64,000 bases of DNA from Roseomonas marmotae (GTDB lineage Bacteria; Pseudomonadota; Alphaproteobacteria; Acetobacterales; Acetobacteraceae), in NCBI RefSeq assembly GCF_017654485.1, contig NZ_CP061091.1, forward strand, positions 586,501-650,500, read 5' to 3'. Under the pieces are notes generated by a model. It saw only the letters and a list, made by a program, of their open reading frames with translations. It ran no database searches and was not told the origin of the DNA. Shown piece by piece: positions 44,689-54,595 of the stretch (its first letter is position 1; each line of letters starts with the position of its first letter). Position numbers and translations under genes: made by a program.

Positions 44689-45189
44689 ATGCGCCTGATC
44701 GGACTGGCCGGCTGGAGCGGCGCCGGCAAGACCACCCTGCTGGCCCGGCTGATCCCCCTGCTGAACGCGCGGGGGCTGGTCGTCTCGACCGTCAAGCACG
44801 CCCACCACGCCTTCGACATCGACCAGCCCGGCAAGGACAGCCATACCCACCGGCAGGCGGGCGCGCGGCAGGTGCTGGTCTCCTCCGCCAACCGCTGGGC
44901 CCTGATGACCGAGCTGCGCGGCGCGCCTGAGCCGCCGCTGGCTGATCTGCTCTCGAAGCTCGACCCCGTGGATCTCGTCATCGTCGAGGGCTTCAAGCGC
45001 GACGCCCATCCGAAGATCGAGGTGCACCGCGCCGCCAATGGCAAGCCCTGGCTGCATCTGGAGGACCCGACCATCCGCGCCGTCGCCAGCGATACGCCGC
45101 CCCCCGGTCCCATCCCCCTGGCCGGGCTGGAGGAGGTGGAGCGGGTGGCTGACCTCATGCTCGCCCATGCCGTGCCATGGCCCAGCTGA
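44689..45189 (+). CDS. mobB: Molybdopterin-guanine dinucleotide biosynthesis protein B
   Basis: 166 residues. P-loop GWSGAGKTTL near the N-terminus, then VSTVKHAHHAFDIDQPGKDS and VIVEGFKRDAHPKIEV, both typical of MobB, a GTP-binding helper of MobA that makes the MGD cofactor FDH needs. It overlaps moeA by 13 nt. Confidence 0.94.
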   Translation: MRLIGLAGWSGAGKTTLLARLIPLLNARGLVVSTVKHAHHAFDIDQPGKDSHTHRQAGARQVLVSSANRWALMTELRGAPEPPLADLLSKLDPVDLVIVEGFKRDAHPKIEVHRAANGKPWLHLEDPTIRAVASDTPPPGPIPLAGLEEVERVADLMLAHAVPWPS

Positions 45190-46427
45190 GCGACGACTGC
45201 TTCGCCCATGGCGGCGCGCTGCTCTCCGTGGAGGATGCAGCGGCGCTGGTCGTCGCCCGTGTTCCGGCGCTGGCGGGGGTCGAGACGCTCGCCCTCACCG
45301 CCGCGCGGGGCCGTGTCCTGGCGGAGGATCTGCGCGCGCCGCGGCCGCTGCCGCCCTTCTTCAACAGCGCGGTGGATGGCTATGCCTTCCGTCATGCCGA
45401 CCTGGGGCCGGAGGGCGAGAGCCGCCTGCGGCTGGAAGGCCGCCTGGCTGCCGGGGAGGCCGCGGCGGCGCCGCTGCCCGCCGGCACCGCGCTCCGCATC
45501 CTGACCGGCGCCCCCATGCCGCCGGGCGCCGATACCGTGATGATGCAGGAGGATACGCGGCTGGAGGATGGCCATATCCTGCTGCCCCCCGGCCTGAAGC
45601 GCGGCGCCAATTGCCGCCCGGCCGGAGAGGATGTGGCACTGGGCGAGGTGGCGCTGCCCGCCGGCACCCGGCTCGGCCCGGCCGAGATCGGGCTGGCCGC
45701 CGCGCTTGGCTTTGCCAGCCTGCCCGTCACCCGCCGGCCGCGCATCGGCGTCTTCAGCACCGGCAATGAGCTGGCGCCGCCGGGCGGGCCGCTGGGGCCC
45801 GCGCAGACCTATGACAGCAACCGCTTCTCCCTGCTCGCCCTGCTGGAAGGGCTACCGGTGGAGGCATGCGACCTCGGCATCCTGCCCGACCAGGCCGAGG
45901 CCACGGCCCGGGCGCTGCGCGAGGCCGCAGCCGGCCATGACATGCTGCTGACCTCCGGCGGCGTCTCGACGGGGGAGGAGGACCATGTCCGCACTGCCAT
46001 CGAGGCCGGCGGCAGCCTGGTCTTCTGGCGGCTGGCGCTGAAGCCGGGACGGCCGGCGGCCATGGGGGCGGTGGGCGGCACGCCCGTGCTGGGCCTGCCC
46101 GGCAATCCCGTCGCCGCCATCGTCACCTTCCTGCATCTGGCGCGGCCCCTGGCGCTGCGGCTGGCCGGCGCCACCCCCGCGCCGCTGCCGCGCTTCGCCG
46201 CCGTCGCGGGCTTCGCCTACCGCAAGAAGGCCGGGCGGCGGGAATATGTGCGGGTCTCCCTCCAGCCCGGCACGCTGCCGCCGGAGGCGCGGAAATACCC
46301 GCGCGAGGGGGCGGGGCTGCTGACCTCCCTCACCCGCTGCGATGCCTTCGCCGAGCTGGGCGAGGAGATCACGGAAGTCCGCCCCGGCGACAGCCTGCCG
46401 GTGCTGCCCTTCAGCGCCATCTTCTGA
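45177..46427 (+). CDS. moeA: Molybdopterin molybdenumtransferase
   Basis: 416 residues. MoeA domains in order: PPFFNSAVDGYAF, GAPMPPGADTVMMQED, the MoaB-like domain with GVFSTGNELAPPG, YDSNRF, LTSGGVSTGEEDHV and the closing VLGLPGNPVAAIVTF, then the beta-barrel domain. It inserts molybdate into adenylylated molybdopterin. It is convergent with azlD, 7 nt apart, with no hairpin between. Confidence 0.95.
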   Translation: MAQLSDDCFAHGGALLSVEDAAALVVARVPALAGVETLALTAARGRVLAEDLRAPRPLPPFFNSAVDGYAFRHADLGPEGESRLRLEGRLAAGEAAAAPLPAGTALRILTGAPMPPGADTVMMQEDTRLEDGHILLPPGLKRGANCRPAGEDVALGEVALPAGTRLGPAEIGLAAALGFASLPVTRRPRIGVFSTGNELAPPGGPLGPAQTYDSNRFSLLALLEGLPVEACDLGILPDQAEATARALREAAAGHDMLLTSGGVSTGEEDHVRTAIEAGGSLVFWRLALKPGRPAAMGAVGGTPVLGLPGNPVAAIVTFLHLARPLALRLAGATPAPLPRFAAVAGFAYRKKAGRREYVRVSLQPGTLPPEARKYPREGAGLLTSLTRCDAFAELGEEITEVRPGDSLPVLPFSAIF

Positions 46428-46434
46428 CGCGGCG

Positions 46435-46737
46435 CTAGCCCAGCACCGGGCGCAGCAGGGCCACCGCCCCCACGCCCACCAGGATCGACAGGCCGACGCT
46501 GCCGCTCTTCCACTGCGTCAGCACCACCAGCGCCGCCGCCACCCAGGCCGCCGGCCCCATGTTCGACAGCGCCAGCGCCACATAGGCCGCGAAGAGCGGG
46601 CCGGGGATGTTGCGCAGCATGGCATCCACGAAGGGCGAGGGCCGCACCACCCGCAGCACCGCGTAGCCGCCCGCGCGGCAGGCGAAGGTGACGATGGCCA
46701 TCCCGATGATGACCAGCAGGACATCGAGCCGCAGCAT
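46435..46737 (-). CDS. azlD: AzlD family branched-chain amino acid exporter small subunit
   Basis: 100 residues with about four hydrophobic helices; RAGGYAVLRVVRPSPFVDAMLRNIPGPLFAAYVAL is typical of AzlD (quoted in order, positions about 22-56). It works with AzlC to export branched-chain amino acids or related compounds. Its ATG shares a base with the azlC stop. Confidence 0.88.
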   Translation of the reverse strand: MLRLDVLLVIIGMAIVTFACRAGGYAVLRVVRPSPFVDAMLRNIPGPLFAAYVALALSNMGPAAWVAAALVVLTQWKSGSVGLSILVGVGAVALLRPVLG

Positions 46738-47444
46738 CAGGCGCCCCGCTGCTCCCGCCAGGCGGCCAGGGCCGCGCCGGAGAGGGCGCCGGCCAGCAGC
46801 GGCACCGGCTGCGGCAGGCCGAGCCGCGCCGCCGCCACGGCCAGCAGCGCCGCCGTGGCCCAGGGCAGCAGCTCCCGCCGCGGCCCGCGCCAGAGCGGCA
46901 CCAGCAGCGCAACGAAGGTCGCCGTGGCGGCATAGAAGAGGGGGTGCCCCGGCGCCAGCTGCACGGCGCTGCCCAGCAGATGCCCGGCGGCCACCACCAC
47001 CATCCAGGTCAGCCAGAGCACCACACCGATGCCCAGCAGATAGCCGGCATCCCGCCCGCCCGCGCGCATATCGGCCACGCCCATGGCGAAGGAATGGTCG
47101 ACGATGGTGCCCAGCGTGAACCAGAGCCGCCAGCCGCGCAGCCGGTCCATCCAGGGCGCCAGCGCCGCGCCCATGGGCGCCATGCGGATATTCACCGCGA
47201 AGGCCGCCAGACAGGCCGCCAGCAGCGGCGCCGGCTCCGCCCAGAGCTCCAGCGCCAGCAGCTGCGAGGCGCCGGCATAGACCAGCCCGGACATCAGCAG
47301 GGCCTCCAGCAGGCTCAGCCCCTTGCCCTGGGACATCACGCCGACCACCGCGCCGAAGGGCGCAAGCCCGATCATCAGCGGCGCGGCCGCCCGTATCCCG
47401 CGCCGCATGCCGGCGCCGGTGAAGACCACGCGCGGCTCAGCCAC
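46737..47444 (-). CDS. azlC: AzlC family branched-chain amino acid exporter large subunit
   Basis: 235 residues, about seven helices, with IGLAPFGAVVGVMSQGKGLS, MSGLVYAGASQLLALELW and NIRMAPMGAAL, as in AzlC/YgaZ. Start taken as GTG at 47444, inside the end of recX, because the AEPRVVFTGAG segment matches how relatives begin; ATG at 47408 is the alternative. Transported amino acid not determined. Confidence 0.88.
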   Translation of the reverse strand: MAEPRVVFTGAGMRRGIRAAAPLMIGLAPFGAVVGVMSQGKGLSLLEALLMSGLVYAGASQLLALELWAEPAPLLAACLAAFAVNIRMAPMGAALAPWMDRLRGWRLWFTLGTIVDHSFAMGVADMRAGGRDAGYLLGIGVVLWLTWMVVVAAGHLLGSAVQLAPGHPLFYAATATFVALLVPLWRGPRRELLPWATAALLAVAAARLGLPQPVPLLAGALSGAALAAWREQRGA

Positions 47445-48054
47445 GGCGGGCGGCCAGCAGGCGGTCGGTCGCGGCCTCGGGCTCCATGTCCAGCGCCCGC
47501 TCGGCCAGATCACGCGAGAAGCCGGCCCGGGCCAGCGCGCCCAGCGCCTTCAGCCGCGCCTCCGGCGATGGCGGCTGCTCGATGGCGAAAGGCCCGGCGC
47601 GGCGGCGGCGCAGATGCCCCAGCGCGGCGGCCAGCTCATCCGCCTCCTCCAGCAGGCTGGCGGCGGTCTCGCCCGGCACGCCCTTGGCGGCCAGATGCGC
47701 GGCAATGGCGCGGCGGGAACGGCCCGCCTGGTTCAGCCGGCGCATCCGCGCGGCGGCGAAGGCGGTGTCATCCACCGCCCCCGCCCTGGCCAGCGCCTGC
47801 GCCACCTCGGCCGCGGCGGCCTTGGCCCGCGCGGCGGCCGGCGCGACCACCTCGGCCAGCTGCCCCTCCGCCTCGGCGCGCCGGGCCCAGCGGTCCACCC
47901 GGCGCTGCAGGACACGGCGCAACCCGGCCTCAGTGGTGCCGAAGCGCGCCAGATGCGCCAGTGCCGCCTCCCGCAGCCTTTCGGCGGTGGGGGCAGGGCC
48001 GGCCGGAATGTCGCGCCGGGGGCGCGCGGGACTCTTGCCCGGAGGCGTTTCCAT
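47437..48054 (-). CDS. recX: Recombination regulator RecX
   Basis: 205 residues, helical triplet repeats: LREAALAHLARFGTTEAGLRRVL, DDTAFAAARMRRLNQAGRSRRAIAAHLAAKGV in order, the RecX pattern with the basic helices conserved. RecX binds RecA filaments and moderates them. recA is not in the window. The N-terminus (ETPPGKSPARPRRD) is disordered. Confidence 0.85.
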   Translation of the reverse strand: METPPGKSPARPRRDIPAGPAPTAERLREAALAHLARFGTTEAGLRRVLQRRVDRWARRAEAEGQLAEVVAPAAARAKAAAAEVAQALARAGAVDDTAFAAARMRRLNQAGRSRRAIAAHLAAKGVPGETAASLLEEADELAAALGHLRRRRAGPFAIEQPPSPEARLKALGALARAGFSRDLAERALDMEPEAATDRLLAARRG

Positions 48055-48106
48055 GATGAGGCGGAATGTGCCACGAGCTCAGGCCGGCCGGAAGGCGTGG
48101 AAGCGC

Positions 48107-48337
48107 CAGGGGGCGCTGCCCCCTGTGACCCCCGCTGGGGTGACAGTGTCACCCCAGACCCCGCCATCTGTCTGAAACCCGTGGCGCGGTGGTTCCGCCG
48201 GAGGTCGGTGACCTCCGGCGACTGCGGCCTTAACCTGCATCGCTTTAAGATTTTGAATGCGTCGGGGCACCGAAGCGGGGGCCGGGATGGACTTTCCACC
48301 CGGGCGGGGGTGTCCAGAGGGGGCGGCGCCCCCTCTG
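48107..48337 (+). repeat. Dispersed five-hairpin intergenic element, copy E
   Basis: Lies between recX (its 5' side) and the thioredoxin-like gene (its 3' side). Modules: a 48107-48125 (CAGGGGGC arms), b 48135-48157 (CTGGGGTGAC arms, a compensatory pair relative to copy A), c 48196-48220, AT-rich core 48243-48260, d 48282-48304 (imperfect), e 48315-48337. The spacer between b and c is subtype I, like copies A and F. The changed but still paired bases in b support selection on the hairpin. Confidence 0.85.
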
Positions 48338-48354
48338 TCCCCAGCCAAAATCCC

Positions 48355-48993
48355 TCAGACCGCCGGGGCGTATTTGATCGCGCAGCCGTAGTTGCGCGTC
48401 ACCGGCTGTTCCACCCGCCGGCCTTCCGCCACGGCCAGCATGGCGTCACGCGCCAGGGGCTTCGCGCGGGCGATATCCTCCACGCGGGCGGAGGGGATGC
48501 TGTCGATGCCGCCCATGTAGCGCAGCAGCCCCTCGGCATCGATGACATACAGATGCGGCGTGGTGGTGGCGCCATAGGCGCGGGCCACCTGGCTGCGGGG
48601 GTCCAGCAGCACGGCGGCGGGGCTGGCCTCGCGCTCGGCCGTCAGGGCGCGGGCTTCCTCGGGCGTGACATGGCCCTGTTCACCGGGTGGGGAGGAGACG
48701 ATGGAGAGCCAGACGATGCCGCGCTCCGTCGCCTCCTTCTGGAAGCGCTGCATATTGCCGCTGGAATAGTGTTTCCGCACGAAGGGGCATTCGTGGTTGG
48801 TCCATTCCAGCACCACGGTCTTGCCCCGGTAGTCGGCCAGGCTGTGCGTCCGGCCGTCCTGGTCGGGCAGGGAAAAGGCGGGCGCGGGCGCGTCGATCCT
48901 GGGCGCCACGGCCCAGGCGGCACGGGGCAGCAGGGGCAGGCTGCCGGCGGCGGCCAGCAGGGCACGGCGGCGGAGGGGGAAGGGCATGGACAT
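48355..48993 (-). CDS. Exported thioredoxin/peroxiredoxin-fold protein
   Basis: 212 residues. A signal sequence with paired arginines (PLRRRALLAAAG) ends near AWAVAP. The thioredoxin fold has VVLEWTNHECPFVRKHY and LLDPRSQVARAYGATTTPHLYVID, similar to AhpC/TSA-like redoxins with a single Cys where CxxC is usual; a second Cys is near the C-terminus (YGCAIKY). ATG at 48993 has GAGG upstream. It follows the DsbD-type gene in the same direction, 32 nt away, so a redox partnership is plausible. Confidence 0.85.
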   Translation of the reverse strand: MSMPFPLRRRALLAAAGSLPLLPRAAWAVAPRIDAPAPAFSLPDQDGRTHSLADYRGKTVVLEWTNHECPFVRKHYSSGNMQRFQKEATERGIVWLSIVSSPPGEQGHVTPEEARALTAEREASPAAVLLDPRSQVARAYGATTTPHLYVIDAEGLLRYMGGIDSIPSARVEDIARAKPLARDAMLAVAEGRRVEQPVTRNYGCAIKYAPAV

Positions 48994-49025
48994 GGTTTCC
49001 TCTCTCAACGGCGTAGCACAGGGGG

Positions 49026-51140
49026 TCAGCCCGGCTGGCTGGTCCGGGCGGCGGCCTTTTGCGGCGCCTGGGATTCCAGGGCGCGCAGCACGATGGATTC
49101 GGTCAGGATCTGCGGCAGCACCTCCGGCGTCCCGGTGCCGGGGGCATAGACGAGGTAGAGGGGCACGCCCTCCCGCCCATGGGCGCGCAGCAGGGCGGCG
49201 ATCTCCTCGCCGCCCCGGGTCCAGTCGCCGGTCAGATAGGCGACATCGCGGGCCGCGAAGGCCTCCCGCACAGCGGGGGTGTCGAGCGCCACGCGCTCAT
49301 TCACCTTGCAGGTGATGCACCAGGCGGCGGTGAGGTTGACGAAGACTGGCCGGCCCTCGGCGCGGGCGGCGGCGACGCGTGCCTCGGACCAGGGTTCCGC
49401 GCCCCCCTCGGCGGCCTGGGCGGCGGCGGGGGGCGGGGCCTCGGCCAGGCGCGGCAGGGTGGCGGCGGCCAGCAGCAGGGCTAGCACGGCGCCGCCCCGC
49501 CCGAGGAGGCGCCAGCGGCCGCGTGCGCCCTGCGCGCTGCCGAGCGCCCAGGCGCCGAAGCCGATGGCGAGGCCACCGGCCAGGGCCGCCGCCAGCCCCT
49601 CGGGCCCGGTCAGCTGCGCCAGAACCCAGAGCAGCCAGAGGGCCGCCGCATACATCGGGAAGGCCAGGGCCTGCTTCAGCCGCTCCATCCAGGCGCCGGG
49701 GCGCGGCAGCAGGCGCGCCAGGCCGGGGGCCAGCGCCAGCAGCGCATAAGGCGCGGCCATGCCGAGGCCGAGGGCACCGAAGACCGCCAGGGTGCCGGCG
49801 GGCGGCAGGGCCATGGCGGCACCGATGGCGGCGGCCATGAAGGGGGCGGTGCAGGGCGTGGCCACCAGCACCGCCAGCGCGCCCGTGGCGAAGCTGCCGA
49901 GATGCCCGCCGCGCGCGGTCAGACCCCCGCCCGCGCCCACCGGCCCGCCGGTCTGGAAGACGCCGGATAGGTTCAGCCCGACCGCCAGCATCAGCCAGCC
50001 CGTCAGCGCGACGAAGAGGGGGGAGGTGAACTGGAAGCCCCAGCCCGCCGTCTGCCCGGCCAGCCGCAGCGCCATCAGCGCCCCGCCCAGCGCCAGGAAG
50101 CAGAGCACGACGCCCGCCGTGTAGCTGGCGCCATGCGCCCGCACCGTGGCGCGCGCGGCGCCGGAGAGGCGGGCGATGCCCAGCGCCTTCATCGCCAGGA
50201 TGGGGAAGACGCAGGGCATGAGGTTCAGGATCAGCCCGCCCAGCGCGGCCCAGAGCAGCGCCTGGCCCAGGGGCAGGCTGCCGGTGCCACCGCCCGGCAA
50301 GGCCGCCGGCACCGGGCCGGGGGTGGCGGAAAGGCTATAGGCGCTGCGGAGCCCCGCGCCGTCGGTGATGGCCACCACGCCGGCCAGCCGGGCCGGCAGC
50401 TCCGCGCTGCCGCGCGGCAGGCCTAGGCGCAGCGCGCCCTGCGTCACCTCCAGCGGCTGCGCCCCGGCATGGTCCAGCACGCCCCATTCCAGGGGGAAGA
50501 AAAAGGCCTCCCTGACCGTGGCGGGCGAGAGGTCCTCGCCCGTCAGCAGCAGCGCCCCCTGCGGGCCCTGGAAGCCGAGGCTGGCCTGCCAGGGTGAGGG
50601 GCGCGGCAATTCGGCTTCCGCCCGCTGGAACAGCACCGCCATGGCGGGATCCGGGCGCGGGCTGGCCTCCACCGGGAGCGTCAGGGTGAAGCGGCCTTCC
50701 TCGGGGATGCAGACCTGCTCGCAGACCAGCCAGCTCGCCTGGGCCTCGATGGTGAAGCTCTGGCCGGGGGCGAGGGTGGCGGGCGGCGTCACCTCCAGCG
50801 GCAGCAGGGTGGCGCCCTCGTAGCCGTAATTGACCAGCGGGCCATAGGGGATGCGCTGCGGCGCCGGCCACTGGATGGCGCCGGCGCTGGCGCCTTCAGG
50901 CAGGGCGAGGGCGATCTCGGGCGGGGTGCCGGCATCGCCGGGGTTCTGCCAGTAGGTGTGCCAGCCCGGCGCCAGCCGCTGCCGCAGCCCGATGCGGAAG
51001 GGCTCGCCGGGGGCGATGGCCGCCACCTCCGCCGCCAGGGTCATGGTCGCGCGCTCCGACCGCACCGGCGCGCTTTCCCCCGCCCAGGCGGGGGTGGCGG
51101 CTGCCAGCAGCACGGCGGTCAGGAGGGTCGTGCGTAACAT
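49026..51140 (-). CDS. DsbD/ScsB-type thiol:disulfide interchange reductase
   Basis: 704 residues in three parts. Signal peptide (1-20) and an N-terminal periplasmic beta domain with WLVCEQVCIPEEG; a central membrane domain of about eight helices with the paired cysteines in LMPCVFPILAMKALG and ATPCTAPFMAAAIG; a C-terminal thioredoxin domain with TAAWCITCKVNE. It carries electrons from cytosolic thioredoxin to periplasmic substrates. The long N-terminal domain is more like ScsB than E. coli DsbD. Confidence 0.9.
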   Translation of the reverse strand: MLRTTLLTAVLLAAATPAWAGESAPVRSERATMTLAAEVAAIAPGEPFRIGLRQRLAPGWHTYWQNPGDAGTPPEIALALPEGASAGAIQWPAPQRIPYGPLVNYGYEGATLLPLEVTPPATLAPGQSFTIEAQASWLVCEQVCIPEEGRFTLTLPVEASPRPDPAMAVLFQRAEAELPRPSPWQASLGFQGPQGALLLTGEDLSPATVREAFFFPLEWGVLDHAGAQPLEVTQGALRLGLPRGSAELPARLAGVVAITDGAGLRSAYSLSATPGPVPAALPGGGTGSLPLGQALLWAALGGLILNLMPCVFPILAMKALGIARLSGAARATVRAHGASYTAGVVLCFLALGGALMALRLAGQTAGWGFQFTSPLFVALTGWLMLAVGLNLSGVFQTGGPVGAGGGLTARGGHLGSFATGALAVLVATPCTAPFMAAAIGAAMALPPAGTLAVFGALGLGMAAPYALLALAPGLARLLPRPGAWMERLKQALAFPMYAAALWLLWVLAQLTGPEGLAAALAGGLAIGFGAWALGSAQGARGRWRLLGRGGAVLALLLAAATLPRLAEAPPPAAAQAAEGGAEPWSEARVAAARAEGRPVFVNLTAAWCITCKVNERVALDTPAVREAFAARDVAYLTGDWTRGGEEIAALLRAHGREGVPLYLVYAPGTGTPEVLPQILTESIVLRALESQAPQKAAARTSQPG

Positions 51141-51237
51141 GGACGGAGAGAAACCTTTCTGCGGCACCGGGCCAAGCGCTTCCGGGTGACAAATCGTGTC
51201 GCGCCGCAGGGAATACCACCGGCGGCACCCGCGCGCC

Positions 51238-52062
51238 TCAGCCGCGTGGCGCCATGAAGGCAGCAGCCTCGGCGCCGCTGAGGGCCTGTCCGGCGAAGCC
51301 GAAATGCCCGTCACGCAGGATCTCCCGCCCCGCCCGCGCCAGCGCGCCCAGCGCCGCGCGGGCCAGGGAGCCGCCGAGGCTGATGCGCTTCACCCCGGCT
51401 TCCGCCAGCTCCGCCACGGTGAAGGGCTTTCCCGCCAGCCCCATCACCACATTCACCGGCTTGTCCAGGGCGGCGCAGAGGGTGCGGATATCCTCCAGCC
51501 GCGTCAGGCCGGGGGCATAGAGCACTTCCGCTCCCGCCGCCGAGAAGGCCTGGAGGCGGCGGATGGTGTCGTCCAGCTCCGGCCTTCCATGCAGGAAGTT
51601 CTCGGCGCGGGCGGTCAGCACGAAGGGCAGGCCGCGCGCCGCCTCGGCGGCGGCGGCCACGCGCTCCACCGCATGGGCGAAGTCATAGATCGGGCGCGCG
51701 GGGTCGCCGCTGGCATCCTCGATGGAGCCGCCGACCAGGCCGGTCGCGGCGGCGGCGCGGATGGTCGCGGCGCAATCCTCCGGCGCGTCGCCGAAGCCGT
51801 TCTCCAGGTCGGCCGAGACTGGCAGTGGCGTGGCGGCGACGATGGCGGCGGCATTGGCCAGGATCTCCTCCCGCGTCAGGGCGCCTTCCCCGTCCCGCCG
51901 TCCCAGGGAGAAGGCGAGGCCGGCGCTGGTGGTGGCCAGGGCCTCGAAGCCCAGCGCGGCGAGGATGCGGGCGCTGCCGGCATCCCAGGGATTGGGGATG
52001 ACGAAGGCACCGGGCCGGGCATGCAGGGCACGGAAGCGGGCGGCGCGTTCATTCTGGTCCAT
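51238..52062 (-). CDS. Isocitrate lyase/PEP mutase family protein
   Basis: 274 residues, TIM barrel. PNPWDAGSARILAALGFEALATTS, VSADLENGFGDAPEDC and the Glu of GGSIEDASGD are shared with PEP mutase/oxaloacetase-like proteins; the isocitrate-lyase Cys motif (KKCGH) is absent. Reaction unknown; a C-C or P-C bond lyase on a 2-oxoacid-like substrate is likely. GGAGGAG precedes the start. Divergent from hrpB. Confidence 0.85.
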   Translation of the reverse strand: MDQNERAARFRALHARPGAFVIPNPWDAGSARILAALGFEALATTSAGLAFSLGRRDGEGALTREEILANAAAIVAATPLPVSADLENGFGDAPEDCAATIRAAAATGLVGGSIEDASGDPARPIYDFAHAVERVAAAAEAARGLPFVLTARAENFLHGRPELDDTIRRLQAFSAAGAEVLYAPGLTRLEDIRTLCAALDKPVNVVMGLAGKPFTVAELAEAGVKRISLGGSLARAALGALARAGREILRDGHFGFAGQALSGAEAAAFMAPRG

Positions 52063-52141
52063 GGGTCGCTCCTCCGGGTTTGGTCGTGAACAGATCAGGA
52101 ACCAGGCTGCGCCGCAAGCCGCGCTGCTGTAGAGGGGGCGC

Positions 52142-54595
52142 ATGTCCTCTGCCCTCGCCCTGCCTGAACTGCCCGTCACCGAGGCCCTGCCGCGCCTGGC
52201 GGAAGCCCTGCGCGCCGGCTCCAATGCCGTGCTGGTGGCGCCGCCGGGCGCGGGCAAGACGACGCTGGTCCCCCTGGTGCTGCGCGACGAGCCCTGGGCG
52301 GGCGGGCAGAAGATCCTGGTGCTGGAGCCGCGCCGGGTCGCCGCCCGTGCCGCCGCCCGCCGCATGGCGAGCCTGCTGGGCGAGGAACTCGGCCAGACCG
52401 TCGGGCTGGTGACGCGGCTGGAGCGCGCGACCTCGGCGGCCACGCGGATCGAAGTCATCACCGAGGGCCTGCTGGTCCGCCGCCTGCAATCCGACCCCGG
52501 GCTGGAAGGGGTGGCGGCGGTGCTCTTCGACGAGGCGCATGAGCGAAACCTCGATACCGACCTGGCGCTGGCCTTCTGCCTGGACCTGCAACGCGCCCTG
52601 CGGCCGGAGCTGCGGCTGCTGGCCATGTCCGCGACGCTGGAGGCCGAGGGTTTTTCGACCCTGCTGGGCGATGCCCCCGTGGTGGAGAGCCTCGGCCGCG
52701 CCTTTCCGGTGGCGGTGCAGTATCGGCAGCGGGAGCTGAAGGACGCGCGCGAACTGCCCGAGGCCATGGCCAGCGCCATCCGTGAGGCGTTGCGCGCCCA
52801 TCCCGGCGACGTGCTGGCCTTCCTGCCGGGCTGGGGCGAGATCCGCCGCACCGCCGACCGGCTGGGCGGCCTGGACGCCGACGTGCTGCCCCTGCATGGC
52901 GAGATGCCGCCGGCCGAGCAGGACCGCGCCCTCAACCCCGGCCCGCGCCGCAAGGTGGTGCTGGCCACCTCCATCGCCGAAACCTCGCTGACCGTGCCGG
53001 GGGTGCGGATCGTGGTGGATGGCGGCTTCCGCCGCGCGCCGCGCCTGGACCCCGCCACGGGCCTCTCCCGCCTCGCCACGCTCCGCATCTCCCGCGCCGC
53101 CGCCGAGCAGCGCGCGGGCCGCGCCGGCCGCACCGAGAGCGGCGTCGCGATCCGCCTCTGGACCGAGGCGCTGCACCGGGGCCTGCCGCTCTCCGACCGG
53201 CCGGAGATCCTGGAGAGCGAACTCTCCGGCCTCGCGCTCGACTGCGCCGCCTGGGGGGCGGAGCCGGATGCGCTGCCCTTCCTGGATCCGCCCCCCGCCG
53301 GCACCCTGGCCGCCGCACGCGCCCTGCTGCGGGACCTGGACGCGCTGGATGCCGAAGGACGCGTCACCGCCACCGGGCGGCGCATGGCGCGCCTCGGCAC
53401 GCATCCGCGCCTCGCGCGCATGATGACGGCGGCGGAGAGCGCGGAGGAAGCCGCCCTGGCCGCCGAGCTGGCCGCGTTGCTGGAGGAGCGCGACCCCATC
53501 CGGGGGCGGGAGGCGCCGTCCGATATCCAGCTACGGCTCGACCTGCTGCACGGCGCCGACGACCCCAATGTCGACCGCGCCGCGCTGGGGCGCATCCGCC
53601 GCGCCGTGACGCTGCACCGCCGCCGCCTGGGCGTGCCCGGCGGCACGGAGGCCGCGGGCGACCCCGGCCTGCTGCTGGCCGCCGGCTTCCCCGACCGCAT
53701 CGCCGCCAAGCGCGGGGTGATGGATGGCGCCTTCCGGCTGGCCTCCGGCCAGGGCGCCCGCCTGCCCCCCACCGACAAGCTGGCCAAGGCGCCGCTGCTG
53801 GCGGTGGCCGACCTGGAGCTGGCGGGCACGGAGGCCCGCATCCGCATGGCCGCGCCGCTGGAGCGCGCGGTGCTGGAGAGCCGATTCCCCGAGCGCCTGG
53901 TGCGGGAGGAAGGCGCCGCCTTCGATGCCCGTGCCGGCGCCGTGGTGGCGCGCCGCCGTCTGCGCTTCGGGCCGCTGGTGCTGGAGGAAGCCACCCTGGC
54001 CCATGCCGACCCCGCCGCCGTGGCGGTGGAGCTGGCCAGGGCCGCCGCCGGGCGCGGCTTCCGCGACCTCGACTGGAGCGAGGCGGCGAAGCAGACCCGC
54101 GCCCGCCTGGGCTGGATGCACAGGCTGGCGCCCGGGGAATGGCCGGATGTCTCCGACGCCGCGCTGGCGGCGGATGGTGGCGCCTGGCTCGCCCCCTGGC
54201 TCTCAGGGCTGACGAAACTGTCGGAGCTGAAGGGGCTGGAGGCCACGGGCATCCTGCGCTCGCTGGTGCCGCATGCCCGGGCGCGCGCGCTGGATGCCGC
54301 CCTGCCGCCGCGCCTGGACCTGCCCAGGGGCCGCTCCGCCGCCATCGACTATACCGGCGAGGTGCCGAGGCTGGAGGCGCGGGCGCAATGGCTCTTCGGG
54401 CTGGCCACGCTGCCGCCCCTGGCGCAGGGGCGCATTCCCCTGCAGGTGGCGCTGCTCTCCCCGGCCGGGCGGCCCGTCGCCGTCACCGCGGACCTGCCGG
54501 GCTTCTGGCGCGGGGCCTGGGCGGATGTGCGGAAGGAGATGCGCGGACGCTATCCGAAGCATGACTGGCCAGAGGACCCTTCCCGCCCCATCTGA
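52142..54595 (+). CDS. hrpB: ATP-dependent helicase HrpB
   Basis: 817 residues. DEAH/RHA helicase: Walker A APPGAGKTTLVP, DEAHERNLDTD, motif III MSATLEAEG, motif VI AEQRAGRAGRTESG. The HrpB-specific C-terminal domain ends in GRYPKHDWPEDP. Role in the cell poorly known; RNA helicase activity is assumed from family. Confidence 0.94.
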   Translation: MSSALALPELPVTEALPRLAEALRAGSNAVLVAPPGAGKTTLVPLVLRDEPWAGGQKILVLEPRRVAARAAARRMASLLGEELGQTVGLVTRLERATSAATRIEVITEGLLVRRLQSDPGLEGVAAVLFDEAHERNLDTDLALAFCLDLQRALRPELRLLAMSATLEAEGFSTLLGDAPVVESLGRAFPVAVQYRQRELKDARELPEAMASAIREALRAHPGDVLAFLPGWGEIRRTADRLGGLDADVLPLHGEMPPAEQDRALNPGPRRKVVLATSIAETSLTVPGVRIVVDGGFRRAPRLDPATGLSRLATLRISRAAAEQRAGRAGRTESGVAIRLWTEALHRGLPLSDRPEILESELSGLALDCAAWGAEPDALPFLDPPPAGTLAAARALLRDLDALDAEGRVTATGRRMARLGTHPRLARMMTAAESAEEAALAAELAALLEERDPIRGREAPSDIQLRLDLLHGADDPNVDRAALGRIRRAVTLHRRRLGVPGGTEAAGDPGLLLAAGFPDRIAAKRGVMDGAFRLASGQGARLPPTDKLAKAPLLAVADLELAGTEARIRMAAPLERAVLESRFPERLVREEGAAFDARAGAVVARRRLRFGPLVLEEATLAHADPAAVAVELARAAAGRGFRDLDWSEAAKQTRARLGWMHRLAPGEWPDVSDAALAADGGAWLAPWLSGLTKLSELKGLEATGILRSLVPHARARALDAALPPRLDLPRGRSAAIDYTGEVPRLEARAQWLFGLATLPPLAQGRIPLQVALLSPAGRPVAVTADLPGFWRGAWADVRKEMRGRYPKHDWPEDPSRPI